From NCBI RefSeq assembly GCF_001700965.1, contig NZ_CP016756.1, positions 62,001 to 126,000 of the forward strand: DNA of 64,000 bases, read 5' to 3'. Numbering within the stretch: position 1 is the first letter of the stretch; every line of letters begins with the position of its first letter. A program made the position numbers and the translations under genes. The notes below the pieces were generated by a model that saw only the letters and a list, made by a program, of their open reading frames with translations, did no database searches and had not been told where the DNA came from. Source of the DNA: Stenotrophomonas nitritireducens (GTDB lineage Bacteria > Pseudomonadota > Gammaproteobacteria > Xanthomonadales > Xanthomonadaceae). Positions 43,949 through 53,818 of the stretch are shown piece after piece.

Positions 43949-46645
43949 CTACTCACGCGCGGCCTCTACCTCGAACTGCGCCTGCACGCGGGCATCGGCG
44001 CTGGAACCGCCTACGCGCAGCTCGTAGCGGCCCGCTGGCACCGCGTAGCTGCCGCGCGCTTCGTCGTACTGGCGCAAGGCCTGTTGCGCCTGCAGGTCGA
44101 ACGCCACCGTGCGCCGCTCGCCAGCGGCGAGGTGAACACGCTGGAAGCCACGCAGTTCCTGTTGCGCATCGCCGGCCCGGGACTGCACGCGGCGCACGTA
44201 CAGCTGCACCACTTCGTCGCCGGCACGCTTGCCGGTATTGGCTACTTCCACCTGTACGTTGAGCTGCCCATCTGCGGCAATCTTGTTCGCATCCGTGCGC
44301 AGCTTGGCGTAGTCGAAACGGGTATAGGAAAGCCCGTGGCCGAACGGATACAGCGGCGTACCTCGGAAGTAGCGGTAGGTGCGGCCTTCCATCGTGTAGT
44401 CGTCAAAGGCAGGCATTGCCTGGTCGGCCTTGTAGAACGTCACCGGCAGCCTCCCCGCAGGATTGCTGTCGCCGAACAGCGCCTCGCCCACCGCCGTGCC
44501 ACCACGCTGGCCCGGGTACCAGCTCATCAGGATCGCAGGCAGGTTGGCTTGCGCCCAATCCACTGCCAGGGCCGAGCCACCGGTGAGCACCATCACCACT
44601 GGCTTGCCGGTGGCATGCAGCGCTTCGAGCAACGCACGCTGCGTCGCCGGCAGGCGCAAATCAGTGCGATCACCGCCGGCGAAGCCGGGGTAGTTGACCG
44701 TCATCTCCTCGCCCTCGACATCGCCGGTCAGCCCGCCGACGAATACCACCACGTCCGCGCTGCGGGCAGCATCAAGTGCCTCCTCGAACGGCGGCTTGGC
44801 ACCGGGCATGCGCCAACCCAGCCGCACGCCGGCATCACGTTCGGCATCGTAGTACTCCAGTTTCAGGTCGTAAGCGCGGCCCGCCTGCAGGTCCAGCTCC
44901 ACGCCATCGGCATGCAGACGGTCGTTGTTGGTCCAGTGGTCGAGCACGCGCTTACCGTCCACGTACAGGCGGAAGCCATCATCGGCGGCGGCCTCGATGC
45001 GGTAACGGCCCGACACCGGCGGCAATAGCTGGCCACTCCAGCGGATGCTGAAGCCATCATTCGGAATGCCCTGCCCCGGCGCGGCTTCACCACGCGCAAG
45101 CAGGTTGTCGGTGGGTGAACCGCGGTCCCAGCGGAAGCCGATCTGCGCATCGGTGCGGACCAGCGCCGGCGTTCCCGACAGATCGGCGCTGCGGAAATAC
45201 TCACCGCGCAGGCCGCGTTCCGGGGAATCGGCCGACGGCCGCAGGTACGCAGCTTCGATCAACGGCGTCGCACTCGGATCATCGCGGCCTTCAACGAGAT
45301 CCACACCGCGTGCGTAGCGCACCTCGACGCCCTTTGCCGCGTCACGTATACCCTGCAGCACCGTCACCGGCGCAGCCGGCGTGCCGAAGTAGTTGCCGAG
45401 CAACGCCATGGTGTCATCAGCGGTGGGGCCGACCACGGCGATGCGCTTGAGCGCGCGCGACAGCGGCAGGATCCCATCGTTCTTCAGCAGCACCAGCGAT
45501 TCCTGCGCCGCCTTCAATGCCAGCGCATCGTGTGCGGCAGACTGGTTCACCGACGCCGGAATCCGCGCCCAGCGCACGCGCTCCGGCGGATCGAACATGC
45601 CCAACCGCATGCGCGCGGTGAACAGCCGCGTTATCGCATCGTCGATCTCTGCTTCGCTGATCAGGCCCTGGCGCACCGCCGCCGGCAGCGTGGCGTATTC
45701 CTGGCCGCATTCCAGCTCGGTACCATTCTTGACCGCGAGTGCGGCGGCTTCCTCTCGGCTGCCGACAATCTTGTGGTGCTTCCAGATGTCGACGATGGCC
45801 CAGCAATCCGAAACCACGTAGCCCTTGAACCCCCAGTCGTGCCGCAGCAGGTCGCGCAACAGGAACCGGCTTGCGCTGGCGGACTCGCCATAGACGCGGT
45901 TGTAGGCACCCATCACCGCATCCACCTCGCCTTCTTTCACCAGGGCCTCGAACGCCGGCAGGTAGGTGTCGTACAGATCGCGCTTGCTCGGCCGCGCATC
46001 GAAGTGATGGCGATCGGCCTCCGGGCCGCTGTGCACGGCCAGATGCTTGGCCGTTGCATCAAGCTTGCGGTACACCGGGTCATCGCCCTGCAGGCCGTGC
46101 ACGAAGGCAACGCCCATGCGCGCGGTGAGGTAGGGGTCTTCGCCGTAGGTTTCCTGGCCACGGCCCCAGCGCGGGTCACGGAAGATATTGACGTTGGGCG
46201 ACCAGAAGGTCAGTCCCTGATAGCGCGCGTGCGAGCCTTCGCGTATGAACTGGTGGTGTTTGGCACGCGCCTCGTCGCTGATGGTGGACGCCACCTGCCC
46301 CATCAGCGGCACATCGAAGGTGGCTGCCAGACCAATCGCCTGTGGGAACACGGTGGCCTGCCCCGCCCGCGCCACGCCGTGCAGGGCTTCGTTCCACCAG
46401 TCGTAAGCGGGAACGCCAAGCCGCTCGATGGCAGGCGCGGCGTTCTGCATCTGCGCGGCCTTTTCCTCCAGCGTCATCTGTGCCACCAAGGCCGCTGCAC
46501 GGCTCTCGAAACTGGCCGAGGTATCCAGCCACGGCTTGTCGGCGGCCGAAGCGACCGTGGTCGTCCACAAGGCCGCGCACAGGGCCAGCGTGCACAGGCG
46601 TTGGCCGCGACGGCCGGTGGCGATGGAAGGCGTCCGCGTCATCAT
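43949..46645 (-). CDS. Periplasmic GH3 glycosidase with PA14 insert
   Basis: Retaining beta-glycosidase, most likely a beta-xylosidase, 898 aa. A signal peptide (RLCTLALCAALWTTTVASAA) precedes the GH3 N-terminal barrel. Its nucleophile Asp lies in GYVVSDCWAIVDI, and the KH dyad in ATAKHLAVHSGPEADRH. A PA14 carbohydrate-binding insert (about 450-600; GYFEYFRSADLS-like, SGRYRIEAAADDGFRLYVDG) and a C-terminal FnIII-like domain follow. The start ATG at 46645 overlaps the upstream GH43 stop as ATGA, with GAGGAG before it; an ATG 3 nt downstream is an alternative. Confidence 0.92.
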   Translation of the reverse strand: MMTRTPSIATGRRGQRLCTLALCAALWTTTVASAADKPWLDTSASFESRAAALVAQMTLEEKAAQMQNAAPAIERLGVPAYDWWNEALHGVARAGQATVFPQAIGLAATFDVPLMGQVASTISDEARAKHHQFIREGSHARYQGLTFWSPNVNIFRDPRWGRGQETYGEDPYLTARMGVAFVHGLQGDDPVYRKLDATAKHLAVHSGPEADRHHFDARPSKRDLYDTYLPAFEALVKEGEVDAVMGAYNRVYGESASASRFLLRDLLRHDWGFKGYVVSDCWAIVDIWKHHKIVGSREEAAALAVKNGTELECGQEYATLPAAVRQGLISEAEIDDAITRLFTARMRLGMFDPPERVRWARIPASVNQSAAHDALALKAAQESLVLLKNDGILPLSRALKRIAVVGPTADDTMALLGNYFGTPAAPVTVLQGIRDAAKGVEVRYARGVDLVEGRDDPSATPLIEAAYLRPSADSPERGLRGEYFRSADLSGTPALVRTDAQIGFRWDRGSPTDNLLARGEAAPGQGIPNDGFSIRWSGQLLPPVSGRYRIEAAADDGFRLYVDGKRVLDHWTNNDRLHADGVELDLQAGRAYDLKLEYYDAERDAGVRLGWRMPGAKPPFEEALDAARSADVVVFVGGLTGDVEGEEMTVNYPGFAGGDRTDLRLPATQRALLEALHATGKPVVMVLTGGSALAVDWAQANLPAILMSWYPGQRGGTAVGEALFGDSNPAGRLPVTFYKADQAMPAFDDYTMEGRTYRYFRGTPLYPFGHGLSYTRFDYAKLRTDANKIAADGQLNVQVEVANTGKRAGDEVVQLYVRRVQSRAGDAQQELRGFQRVHLAAGERRTVAFDLQAQQALRQYDEARGSYAVPAGRYELRVGGSSADARVQAQFEVEAARE

Positions 46646-48405
46646 TTGCTCCTCGAAGCGCGCTCGTCGCGCGCGAATGGTCCCAGCAGGGTGCCGACAA
46701 AGCCGCCTGCACGATCGGTACTCAACACGGTGCCGTCCACGTTGTCGGCCAGGGTCTGCCAACCACGGCCATCCCCGCTGTCGAACGCGAAGGCGTAGCT
46801 GCCTTCATCACCCTGGATCTTCAGGCGCAGCGCCTTGTTCGCATCCAGCGTCTGACTGGCCAGGGTTCTGCTCACGCCGCTGCCGTCGCGGCCTTCGAGA
46901 AACACCGCAATGCGGTCGCCGCCGAGGTTGCGCACCCCCAGGAAATACCAGTAGGCCTCGCTCTGGAAGGCAGCCAAACCTGCCGCCACGCCCGCCGCAG
47001 GACGTGACATCTCGGTGCTGGCCTCGAAGCGCAGGTGCTGCAGACGGCGCCCGAGGAAGGCCGGGTTGCGCAGCGTGTCCAGGTTCTCAGCCAGCGGATG
47101 CAGCGCCAACGCGCCGGGCCGTTCGGCAAGATCGGCCCAGGCCTGCTTGGGGACGCGCACCCGCAGCCATCCGGCGCCGAGTGTGGGTCCATCAAACGTG
47201 TCGCGGTCGACGAAATTTCCGGTTGACGGCGCCTGCGTAGCGCCGCCCTGCATCCACGAAGGGGCCTTCACTGCATACGGGATGGTCTGCCCGGCAGGCA
47301 AAATTTCCGGCCAGCCATCGCGCCACTGCACCGGCAGCAGATAGGTCTCACGGCCGGTGTTGTAATGCCGCGTCTGATAGTTGCGGCTGGCAAGAAACAC
47401 CGCCCACCACGAGCCATCCGGACCTTCAACCAGATCTGCATGGCCGGCATTGGTGATCGGCAGCGGCCGGTCATCGGGCAGGTCACGCTGGGTGAGGATC
47501 GGATTGCCTGCATAGGGAGCGTACGGGCCCCACACATCGCGGCTGCGCAGCACCACCTGCGAGTGCTGCGGCCCGGTACCACCCTCGGCGTCGGACAGGT
47601 AGTACCAGCCATCGCGCTTGTAGATATGCGGCCCTTCGATCCAGATCGGGTTCTTTGCCGGCTCCACGCCGCCATCGATCAGGACCTTGCGCGGACCCAC
47701 CGGCTTGAACGCTGCAAGATCAATCTGCTGCATCCAGATGGCGCGGTGGCCATCGTAACGCGCCGGACCTTCCGGCTCGTCGTTGTTGATCAGGTAGACG
47801 TTGCCACCTTCATCGAAGAACAGCGACGGATCGATACCGCCGATGCCCGGCAACCAGTACAGATCGGACCACGGCCCGGCTGGGTCGCGCGCGGTGGCAA
47901 TGAAATTGCCGCCGCTGTCGGTCGCGGTGGTGACCACGTAGAACGTGCCGTCGTGGTATTCGATGGTCGGGGCGAAGATGCCGCGCGAGACGCTCAGGCC
48001 ATCAAAATCCAGTTGTGTCGGGCGATCGATGACGTTGCCGATCTGCTTCCAATGCACCAGGTCAGCGCTTTCAAATACCGGGATACCGGGAAAGTAAGTG
48101 AAGCTGGAATTGACCAGATAGAACTTGCCGTTGGCGGAGACGATGCTCGGGTCCGCATGAAAGCCGGCCAGCACCGGGTTGCGGTAATGGCCGGCCGGCA
48201 ACGGGCTTGCGAAGGCCGCATCGTTACCGCTGTACTCGAACCAGTCGAAGTACACCGGCGGCGCGGCCGTCGTCACCTGCGACTGCGCGGCGCTGGCCAG
48301 CAACAGCAACGCCGAAGCAAGCAGCGTGCGCAGGGAGATGTGTCGCGGCGCACGCGCCACGCTGCGGCGGGCGGCAGCGTACAACCGCGGGGAAAACAGA
48401 CTCAT
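46642..48405 (-). CDS. Exported GH43 beta-xylosidase / arabinofuranosidase
   Basis: The 587-aa protein has an N-terminal signal (RTLLASALLLLASAAQS), then the GH43 propeller with Asp in GFHADPSIVS, Asp in GIDPSLFFDE and Glu in WIEGPHIYKR. A C-terminal beta-sandwich (from about residue 370; DTFDGPTLGAGWLRVRVP) resembles the domain found after GH43 beta-xylosidases. The ATG at 48405 overlaps the esterase stop as ATGA. It is predicted to trim xylo-oligosaccharides in the periplasm. It differs from the cytoplasmic GH43 gene of the same operon by signal peptide and extra domain. Confidence 0.92.
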   Translation of the reverse strand: MSLFSPRLYAAARRSVARAPRHISLRTLLASALLLLASAAQSQVTTAAPPVYFDWFEYSGNDAAFASPLPAGHYRNPVLAGFHADPSIVSANGKFYLVNSSFTYFPGIPVFESADLVHWKQIGNVIDRPTQLDFDGLSVSRGIFAPTIEYHDGTFYVVTTATDSGGNFIATARDPAGPWSDLYWLPGIGGIDPSLFFDEGGNVYLINNDEPEGPARYDGHRAIWMQQIDLAAFKPVGPRKVLIDGGVEPAKNPIWIEGPHIYKRDGWYYLSDAEGGTGPQHSQVVLRSRDVWGPYAPYAGNPILTQRDLPDDRPLPITNAGHADLVEGPDGSWWAVFLASRNYQTRHYNTGRETYLLPVQWRDGWPEILPAGQTIPYAVKAPSWMQGGATQAPSTGNFVDRDTFDGPTLGAGWLRVRVPKQAWADLAERPGALALHPLAENLDTLRNPAFLGRRLQHLRFEASTEMSRPAAGVAAGLAAFQSEAYWYFLGVRNLGGDRIAVFLEGRDGSGVSRTLASQTLDANKALRLKIQGDEGSYAFAFDSGDGRGWQTLADNVDGTVLSTDRAGGFVGTLLGPFARDERASRSK

Positions 48406-50387
48406 CGTGGTACCTCGGCATCGGTGAGAGGAAGCTCGAACGGCCCCGCCGGCGCGCCGCTGCTGTCGCGCAGCGTGCACACCGGGCCGTCCGCCCAGCA
48501 GTAGCGAATATGTGCACCGGCCTTGGCCGCTGGGCTGCGCAGGACGACCTGATCACCATCCAGGCCAGCATCGGCGTAGTCACAGTGGCGTGCATCGGCA
48601 TTGCAGAGTTCGAAACCGATGGGCCCGTTTGCGCCGGTTGTTGCCAGACGGCCGGTGACGTCCTTGAAGGCGATCCTTACGCTGTCGGCCTGGCGCGTTG
48701 CCTTGACCGCGACCGGTCCGGCCGGTGCAAGCGCGCGTTCGCCGTAGATCACATGACGCGCAGCCCGTGCCAGGCGGCGGCCCAGTTCCTGCTTGTTCGG
48801 CGGATGGATGTCGTAGGCATCGCCAATGTCGATGGCCAGTGCCAACCCTGTGGCCGGGTCCTCTGCGGCGACGCGGCGCTGTGCTTCGCGCACCTGTGCC
48901 CAGCCACTTTCCACCGGCGCCGTCGGCGGCAAGCCGTAGCCTGCCAACTGCACCACCAGCAGCGGCATGCCTGACCCGAACTGCCCGCGCCAGTCATCGC
49001 GCAATGCCCGCAACCGCGTAGCGTAGCCAGCTCCGTCGCCGGTGTTTGATTCGCCCTGATACCACAGCATGCCGCGCAGGCCATAGTTGCCGAGCGGTGC
49101 GATCATGCCGTTGTACAAGGTCGCCAACCCGGTCGCCGCATGCCAGGGCGCGAGCGGCGGCGCCTGCACGCCGGGCGCCATGCGGTACTGCCATGGCGAG
49201 GCAAGTACGGCACGCGTACCGTCGTCGAAGCGCAGTGCATGGGCGCTGGCAGGCCCGGCCAGCCCGCCCTCGCCATAGGTATCCAGTACGTTGATCACCA
49301 CCGTGTTGGTGCCGGCTTTCAACAGCCCCGCTGGCACTACATACCGCCGCGCTTCACCCGCACCGTATTGGCTGCCCACGGCCACGCCGTTCACCCAGGT
49401 CATGTCCATCTCATCGGCAGGTGCCAGTTCCAGCGTGGCCGCGCGCGCCGCCTGTGCGGCACTCAGGTTGACCTGCGTGCGGTACCAGACCATGCCGTTG
49501 TAATCGGACAGCGCAGGTACGCCCCAGCGCTCCCACGCACCCAGCGTGTCCGGCGCCTGTTGCCAACCGCTGCCGCCGACACCGCGCTGCCAGGGTGCAT
49601 CACCCGGCACCGCGCCTGCGCGGTTGGCCCACCACTGCTGCCAATGCTGACCCCATCGCGCCCGTGCCGCCGCCGCGTCGCCGGCATAAAGCGCAAGCAC
49701 ATCAAGCGCCTCGTCCATGCCGCCCTGCGCGCGCAGCGCGTCGGCGCTGGTCCACGCTTCGATCCGCGAACCGCCCCATGCCGCCTGGATGAGCCCCATC
49801 GGCACATCGACCGTCTTCTGTAGCTCGCGGGCAAAATAGAAGCAGGCAGCGGAGAACTCGCGCACGCTCGCCGGTGTCGCGGTTTTCCACCCGGTCGCGC
49901 CGCCGAATGCCGCCTGCGCGGTGACGGCCGCCGTCTGCGGAACGGTGAACAAGCGGATCTTCGGCTGCGTGGCTGCTTCAATCTCGCTGCTGGCGTTGAG
50001 CGCGCGCCATACCGGCAGCTCCATGTTGGATTGTCCGGAGCACAGCCAGACATCGCCCATCTGCAGGTCACGCACGGTCTGGCTGATCTGCCCCGCCTTG
50101 ACAACCAGCTCATACGGGCCGCCAACCGCCATCGGCTGCAGCGTCGCCTTCCAAAGGCCGTCCGCATCCGCGCGCACGCTGACGGTCTGCCGCGCGAACG
50201 CCACCGCCACGCTCGCACCCGGCGCGGCGTGGCCCCACAACGCTATCGGCCGATCGCGTTGCAGCACCGCGTGGTCCTGGAACAACGGATGCAGCAACGT
50301 CGTCCCGGCCTGCTGCGCCTGCGCGGTAACGGCGCAGCACGCCACGGCCATCGCTGCGATCTTGCCAACCAAGGTGCGCAGGCTCAT
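48402..50387 (-). CDS. Acetylxylan esterase-like SGNH hydrolase (CE20 / sialate O-acetylesterase type)
   Basis: Exported serine esterase, 661 aa, with signal peptide (GKIAAMAVACCAVTAQA). The SGNH core is split by an insert: block I WLCSGQSNMELPVW with the catalytic Ser, block with GMLWYQGESNTGDG, and the catalytic Asp/His region IGDAYDIHPPNKQELGRR near the C-terminus. A beta-sandwich insert (about 280-390) carries NGVAVGSQYG. From memory this arrangement matches CE20 esterases of Xanthomonas xylan loci, which remove acetyl groups from xylo-oligosaccharides. It was earlier annotated as sialate 9-O-acetylesterase. It overlaps GH67 by 4 nt. Confidence 0.9.
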   Translation of the reverse strand: MSLRTLVGKIAAMAVACCAVTAQAQQAGTTLLHPLFQDHAVLQRDRPIALWGHAAPGASVAVAFARQTVSVRADADGLWKATLQPMAVGGPYELVVKAGQISQTVRDLQMGDVWLCSGQSNMELPVWRALNASSEIEAATQPKIRLFTVPQTAAVTAQAAFGGATGWKTATPASVREFSAACFYFARELQKTVDVPMGLIQAAWGGSRIEAWTSADALRAQGGMDEALDVLALYAGDAAAARARWGQHWQQWWANRAGAVPGDAPWQRGVGGSGWQQAPDTLGAWERWGVPALSDYNGMVWYRTQVNLSAAQAARAATLELAPADEMDMTWVNGVAVGSQYGAGEARRYVVPAGLLKAGTNTVVINVLDTYGEGGLAGPASAHALRFDDGTRAVLASPWQYRMAPGVQAPPLAPWHAATGLATLYNGMIAPLGNYGLRGMLWYQGESNTGDGAGYATRLRALRDDWRGQFGSGMPLLVVQLAGYGLPPTAPVESGWAQVREAQRRVAAEDPATGLALAIDIGDAYDIHPPNKQELGRRLARAARHVIYGERALAPAGPVAVKATRQADSVRIAFKDVTGRLATTGANGPIGFELCNADARHCDYADAGLDGDQVVLRSPAAKAGAHIRYCWADGPVCTLRDSSGAPAGPFELPLTDAEVPR

Positions 50388-52564
50388 CGCCCATCTCCCG
50401 GTGCGAAAGGAAACTGCAGGGCCTGGTAATAGGCCAAAGGATGCGGCGGCGCGGCTTCACCGGCTGGCAACGGCCTGCCGCTCACCGACTGGAAATACGC
50501 CACGCTGGCATCGCGCCACCACTGCGCCTCGTCGCGCTGGATGCGCAGGAACGCGGCAACCTGTTCGTGACGCGGGGCATCCACCCTGCCCTGCAGGCTT
50601 GCCCAGGTGTCCTGCATGGCCTGCACCTGGCGCACGCCCTGCGAATAGTGGCCCACCAGTTCGTCCCACAACGGGCGGCTGGAGCGCATGCGGTGATCCC
50701 ACGGCACGTGGTGGAACCACAACAACAGCGACTCCGGTACCCGCTCAAGGTCTCCATACAGCGCCGCCACTTCAGGTGCGTACTGCGACACCGCGTTGCT
50801 GCCATGGATGCTGCGGTCGAATCCGATGCCATTGCGATCGGCGCGGTGGTAGTACACCGACGTCCAGTCCGCGCGCGGCCCGCCATCCACCCACGGCCCC
50901 GGGCCATAGTGGTGTCCACGCGCCATCAGGTGGTGCAGGCCCAGCGGGGTCATGTAGTCCACCGCGGCCTCGCGTGAGGCCATCATCATCGTGACGATCG
51001 GCCCTGTCACGGCAACATCCGGCGAGAAGGTCATGCCTGCCCATTCCGTGGCGATGGCGCGCGCCGACTGCTGCGGGTTCCACGCCAAACGCCCGAAGGC
51101 GTACCAGTTGGCCTGGTCGAAATGCGAGCCACTCCAGCTGCGATCGGTGCCGATGTTGGCCACGCCGGCCATGCCGGTCAGCGTGTGGCCATTCAATGAA
51201 CCGTCGACCACCCGCGCCACCGTGGCGTCGCCGCCTGCATGGGTATCGGCCTTCAACACTTCTTCGTACAGCGGCCCCAGATACACCAGGTGCGTCGCGA
51301 AGCCGAGGTACTCCTTGGTGATCTGGAACTCCATCATCAGCGGCGTGCGCGGCATGGCACCAAACAGCGGATGGAACGGCTCACGCGGCTGGAAATCGAT
51401 GGGGCCGTTCTTCACCTGCACGATCACGTTGGAACGGAACGCGCCGTCCAGCCCGGCAAACTCGCTGTAGGCCTGCTTGGCGCGGTCCTCGGGCACATCG
51501 TGCGCGTAGACGAACGCGCGCCACATCACCACACCACCGTGCGGGGCCAGCGCATCACCGAGCATGTTGGCACCGTCCGCATGCGAGCGGCCGTAATCCT
51601 GCGGGCCAGGCTGCCCCTCCGAATTGGCCTTGACCAGGAAGCCGCCGAAATCCGGAATGAGCGCGTAGATCTCGTTGACCTTGTGCTGCCACCAGCGCTG
51701 CACGTCAGCATCCAGCGGATCAGCGGTTTTCAGCCCACCCAGTTCGATAGGTGCGCTGAAACGCGCGCTCAGGTACACGCGGATGCCGTAGGGACGGAAC
51801 ATGTCCGCCAGCGCCGCTGCTTTGACCAGGTATGCCGGTGTCAGGCTCAAGGCACTGGCGTTGACGTTGTTCAGCACGGTGCCGTTGATGCCCAGCGACG
51901 CATTTGCGCGCGCGTAGTCGGTATAGCGCGGGTCGCGCCATTGCGGCAGGGTCTGCCAATCCCACAACGAGCTGCCGGCATAGCCCCGCTCGACATAACG
52001 GTCGAGGTTGTCCCAGTGGTCGAGCAGCCGCAGCTTGACCCGCGGTGACTCACGCACGTCCAGACCTTGCAGTGGCGTGCCGGTCTGCAGCAGCCGGAGC
52101 AGATGGAACACGCCGTACAGCACGCCGATGTCGTTGCGGGCAGCTACCAGCAGCAGCGCACGACCGTCCATCTGCACCTGCCTGAGCAGGTAGCCGTCGT
52201 CGCCCAGGGCGGCAACATCCTGGCTGAAGGGCGCCACCAATGGCGACGACTGCGGTGTACCCAGAACCAATACGTGGTCACCCACAGCCGTGGTCCGCAT
52301 CTGTGGGGCGCGGCCCAATAGGCCCGGCAGGCCACGCTGCAACTCCGCCCGCGCTGCACGCTGCGCAGGCGTATGGTCTGGGGCCACCACTTCGCCCAAG
52401 CGCAGACGGTAGTCCGCCGCAAGCGCGGGGGCGACCGGAGCATAGCGCAACCACAGCGCGTAGCCATCTTCGGCCTGCGCGCTGCCGATGCAGGTCAGCA
52501 ATGCCAAGGCCACGCCCAGCAGCCAACGGCTGCGCCCGCCGGCTTGGATCGACGGGGTTAACAT
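50384..52564 (-). CDS. GH67 alpha-glucuronidase
   Basis: Removes (4-O-methyl)glucuronic acid from the non-reducing end of xylo-oligosaccharides. The 726-aa protein has a signal peptide (RWLLGVALALLTCIGSAQA), so it acts in the periplasm. The GH67 pattern is clear: LDHWDNLDRYVERGYAG, LNNVNA, FLVKANSEGQPGPQDYGR with a catalytic Glu, REPFHPLFG, WAGMTF and LWFHHVPWDHR. I chose the ATG at 52564 for its signal peptide; upstream in-frame ATGs to 52606 exist and the ribosome-binding site is weak. First gene of the seven-gene operon running to the epimerase. Confidence 0.94.
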   Translation of the reverse strand: MLTPSIQAGGRSRWLLGVALALLTCIGSAQAEDGYALWLRYAPVAPALAADYRLRLGEVVAPDHTPAQRAARAELQRGLPGLLGRAPQMRTTAVGDHVLVLGTPQSSPLVAPFSQDVAALGDDGYLLRQVQMDGRALLLVAARNDIGVLYGVFHLLRLLQTGTPLQGLDVRESPRVKLRLLDHWDNLDRYVERGYAGSSLWDWQTLPQWRDPRYTDYARANASLGINGTVLNNVNASALSLTPAYLVKAAALADMFRPYGIRVYLSARFSAPIELGGLKTADPLDADVQRWWQHKVNEIYALIPDFGGFLVKANSEGQPGPQDYGRSHADGANMLGDALAPHGGVVMWRAFVYAHDVPEDRAKQAYSEFAGLDGAFRSNVIVQVKNGPIDFQPREPFHPLFGAMPRTPLMMEFQITKEYLGFATHLVYLGPLYEEVLKADTHAGGDATVARVVDGSLNGHTLTGMAGVANIGTDRSWSGSHFDQANWYAFGRLAWNPQQSARAIATEWAGMTFSPDVAVTGPIVTMMMASREAAVDYMTPLGLHHLMARGHHYGPGPWVDGGPRADWTSVYYHRADRNGIGFDRSIHGSNAVSQYAPEVAALYGDLERVPESLLLWFHHVPWDHRMRSSRPLWDELVGHYSQGVRQVQAMQDTWASLQGRVDAPRHEQVAAFLRIQRDEAQWWRDASVAYFQSVSGRPLPAGEAAPPHPLAYYQALQFPFAPGDGR

Positions 52565-52656
52565 TCGACTTTGTAAGCTATGGCCGGGCCCGGGACGGTC
52601 CATCATGCCCCCACGTAGCCGCGCGGCAGCGCCACACAGGAAGAAGGGAACGCGTA
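52565..52656. promoter_or_regulatory. Divergent promoter region, GH67 operon and xylR
   Basis: A 92-nt gap between divergent starts. It should contain both promoters and probably an operator. AGGAAGAAGGGA near 52638-52649 serves xylR. I find no full xyl-box here, only a weak partial match at 52624-52637. Confidence 0.55.
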
Positions 52657-53715
52657 TTGGACAAGCCGAAGAAATCGGTCCGCCGCAAGACCGCTGGCGT
52701 GACGATCGACGAGGTGGCGGCCCTTGCCGGGGTGTCGCCGATGACCGTGTCGCGGGTGATCAACCAGGGCAAGGTCCGTGACCTCACCCGCGAGCGCGTC
52801 ATGCAGGCGGTGCGCGAGCTCGGCTATACGCCCAACCTGGCCGCAAGCACGCTGGCCGCCGCGCAGCACACGCGCATTGCGCTGATCTACACCAATCCCA
52901 GCGGCGCCTACCTGCGCGAACTGCTGGTCGGGCTGCTGCGGGTCGCGTCCAGTTCCGCGATCCAGCTGGTTGTCGATTACTGGGATGAGTTGGATACCGA
53001 GGCCGAACGCAACGCCGCGCGTGCGCTGGCCGGCCGCGTGGATGGCGTCATCCTGCCGCCGCCGCTGTGCGAGTCGCAGGCCGCGGTGACCGAGCTGGTC
53101 AAGGCTGGCATTCCGGTGGTGGCGATCGCATCGGGGCATCTGAGCGACGAAATTTCCTGCGTGCGCATCGATGATTTCCATGCCGGCAAGGAAATGGCCG
53201 AGTACCTGATCCAGCAGGGCCACAGCCGCATCGGCTTCATCCGTGGGCGCAAGGATCTCAGCGCAAGCGCGCGGCGCTACGACGGCTTCATCACCGCGCT
53301 GCACGAGGCCGGGCTGGAAGTGGATGCCGGGCTGGTCCAGCGCGGCGACTACACCTACCGCTCGGGGCTGGCTGCGGCTGAGAAGCTGCTGTCGCACCGG
53401 CGGCCGCCAACCGCCATCATCGCCAGCAACGACGACATGGGCGCAGCAGCCATCTCGGTAGCCCATCGACGTGGCCTGGATGTTCCCCGCGACCTGTCGG
53501 TGGTCGGCTTCGATGACAGCTCGGCCGCAACCACCGTGTGGCCGGAACTCACCACCATCCACCAGCCCATCGCCTCGATGGCGAACGCCGCCATCGACAT
53601 CCTGCTGCGCAGCATCCGCCGCAAGGCCGACAGCGCGCCGGTATTGATGGACCACGTGGTGCCGCATCGTCTGGTGGCGCGCGACTCGGTTGCGGCGCCG
53701 CCCAAGCGGCGTTAA
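52657..53715 (+). CDS. xylR: LacI-family repressor of the xylan/xylose genes
   Basis: The 352-aa repressor starts at TTG 52657, behind an AGGAAGAAGGGA site. Its helix-turn-helix is VTIDEVAALAGVSPMTVSRVIN with the hinge GYTPNLAASTLA, followed by a periplasmic-binding-like sugar domain (HTRIALIYTNPSG, GVILPPPL, RIGFIRGRKD, PTAIIASNDDMGAAA, DLSVVGFDDSS). In xanthomonads this gene controls xylan and xylose operons through the xyl-box. It lies divergent from GH67 and convergent with the GH3 lipoprotein gene. Confidence 0.9.
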   Translation: MDKPKKSVRRKTAGVTIDEVAALAGVSPMTVSRVINQGKVRDLTRERVMQAVRELGYTPNLAASTLAAAQHTRIALIYTNPSGAYLRELLVGLLRVASSSAIQLVVDYWDELDTEAERNAARALAGRVDGVILPPPLCESQAAVTELVKAGIPVVAIASGHLSDEISCVRIDDFHAGKEMAEYLIQQGHSRIGFIRGRKDLSASARRYDGFITALHEAGLEVDAGLVQRGDYTYRSGLAAAEKLLSHRRPPTAIIASNDDMGAAAISVAHRRGLDVPRDLSVVGFDDSSAATTVWPELTTIHQPIASMANAAIDILLRSIRRKADSAPVLMDHVVPHRLVARDSVAAPPKRR

Positions 53716-53818
53716 CGCGCGGCGCATCAGCATGCCCGCGCCACTGTTGTGCCGCCCGCGCTGATGAGCGCAACGAGGGTGACGTTAGCCGCCACTCTCG
53801 TCAGCAGGGCGGCGGTGG

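Noticed and set aside
52624-52637. CGGCAGCGCCACAC as a xyl-box in the GH67/xylR gap
   Set aside because: Only about 8 of 14 bases match and the symmetrical core AGCGCT is changed; likely chance.
53716-53818. Stem between GCGCATCAGC and GCTGATGAGCGC as a shared terminator for xylR and GH3
   Set aside because: The arms are imperfect and no T tract follows on either strand.
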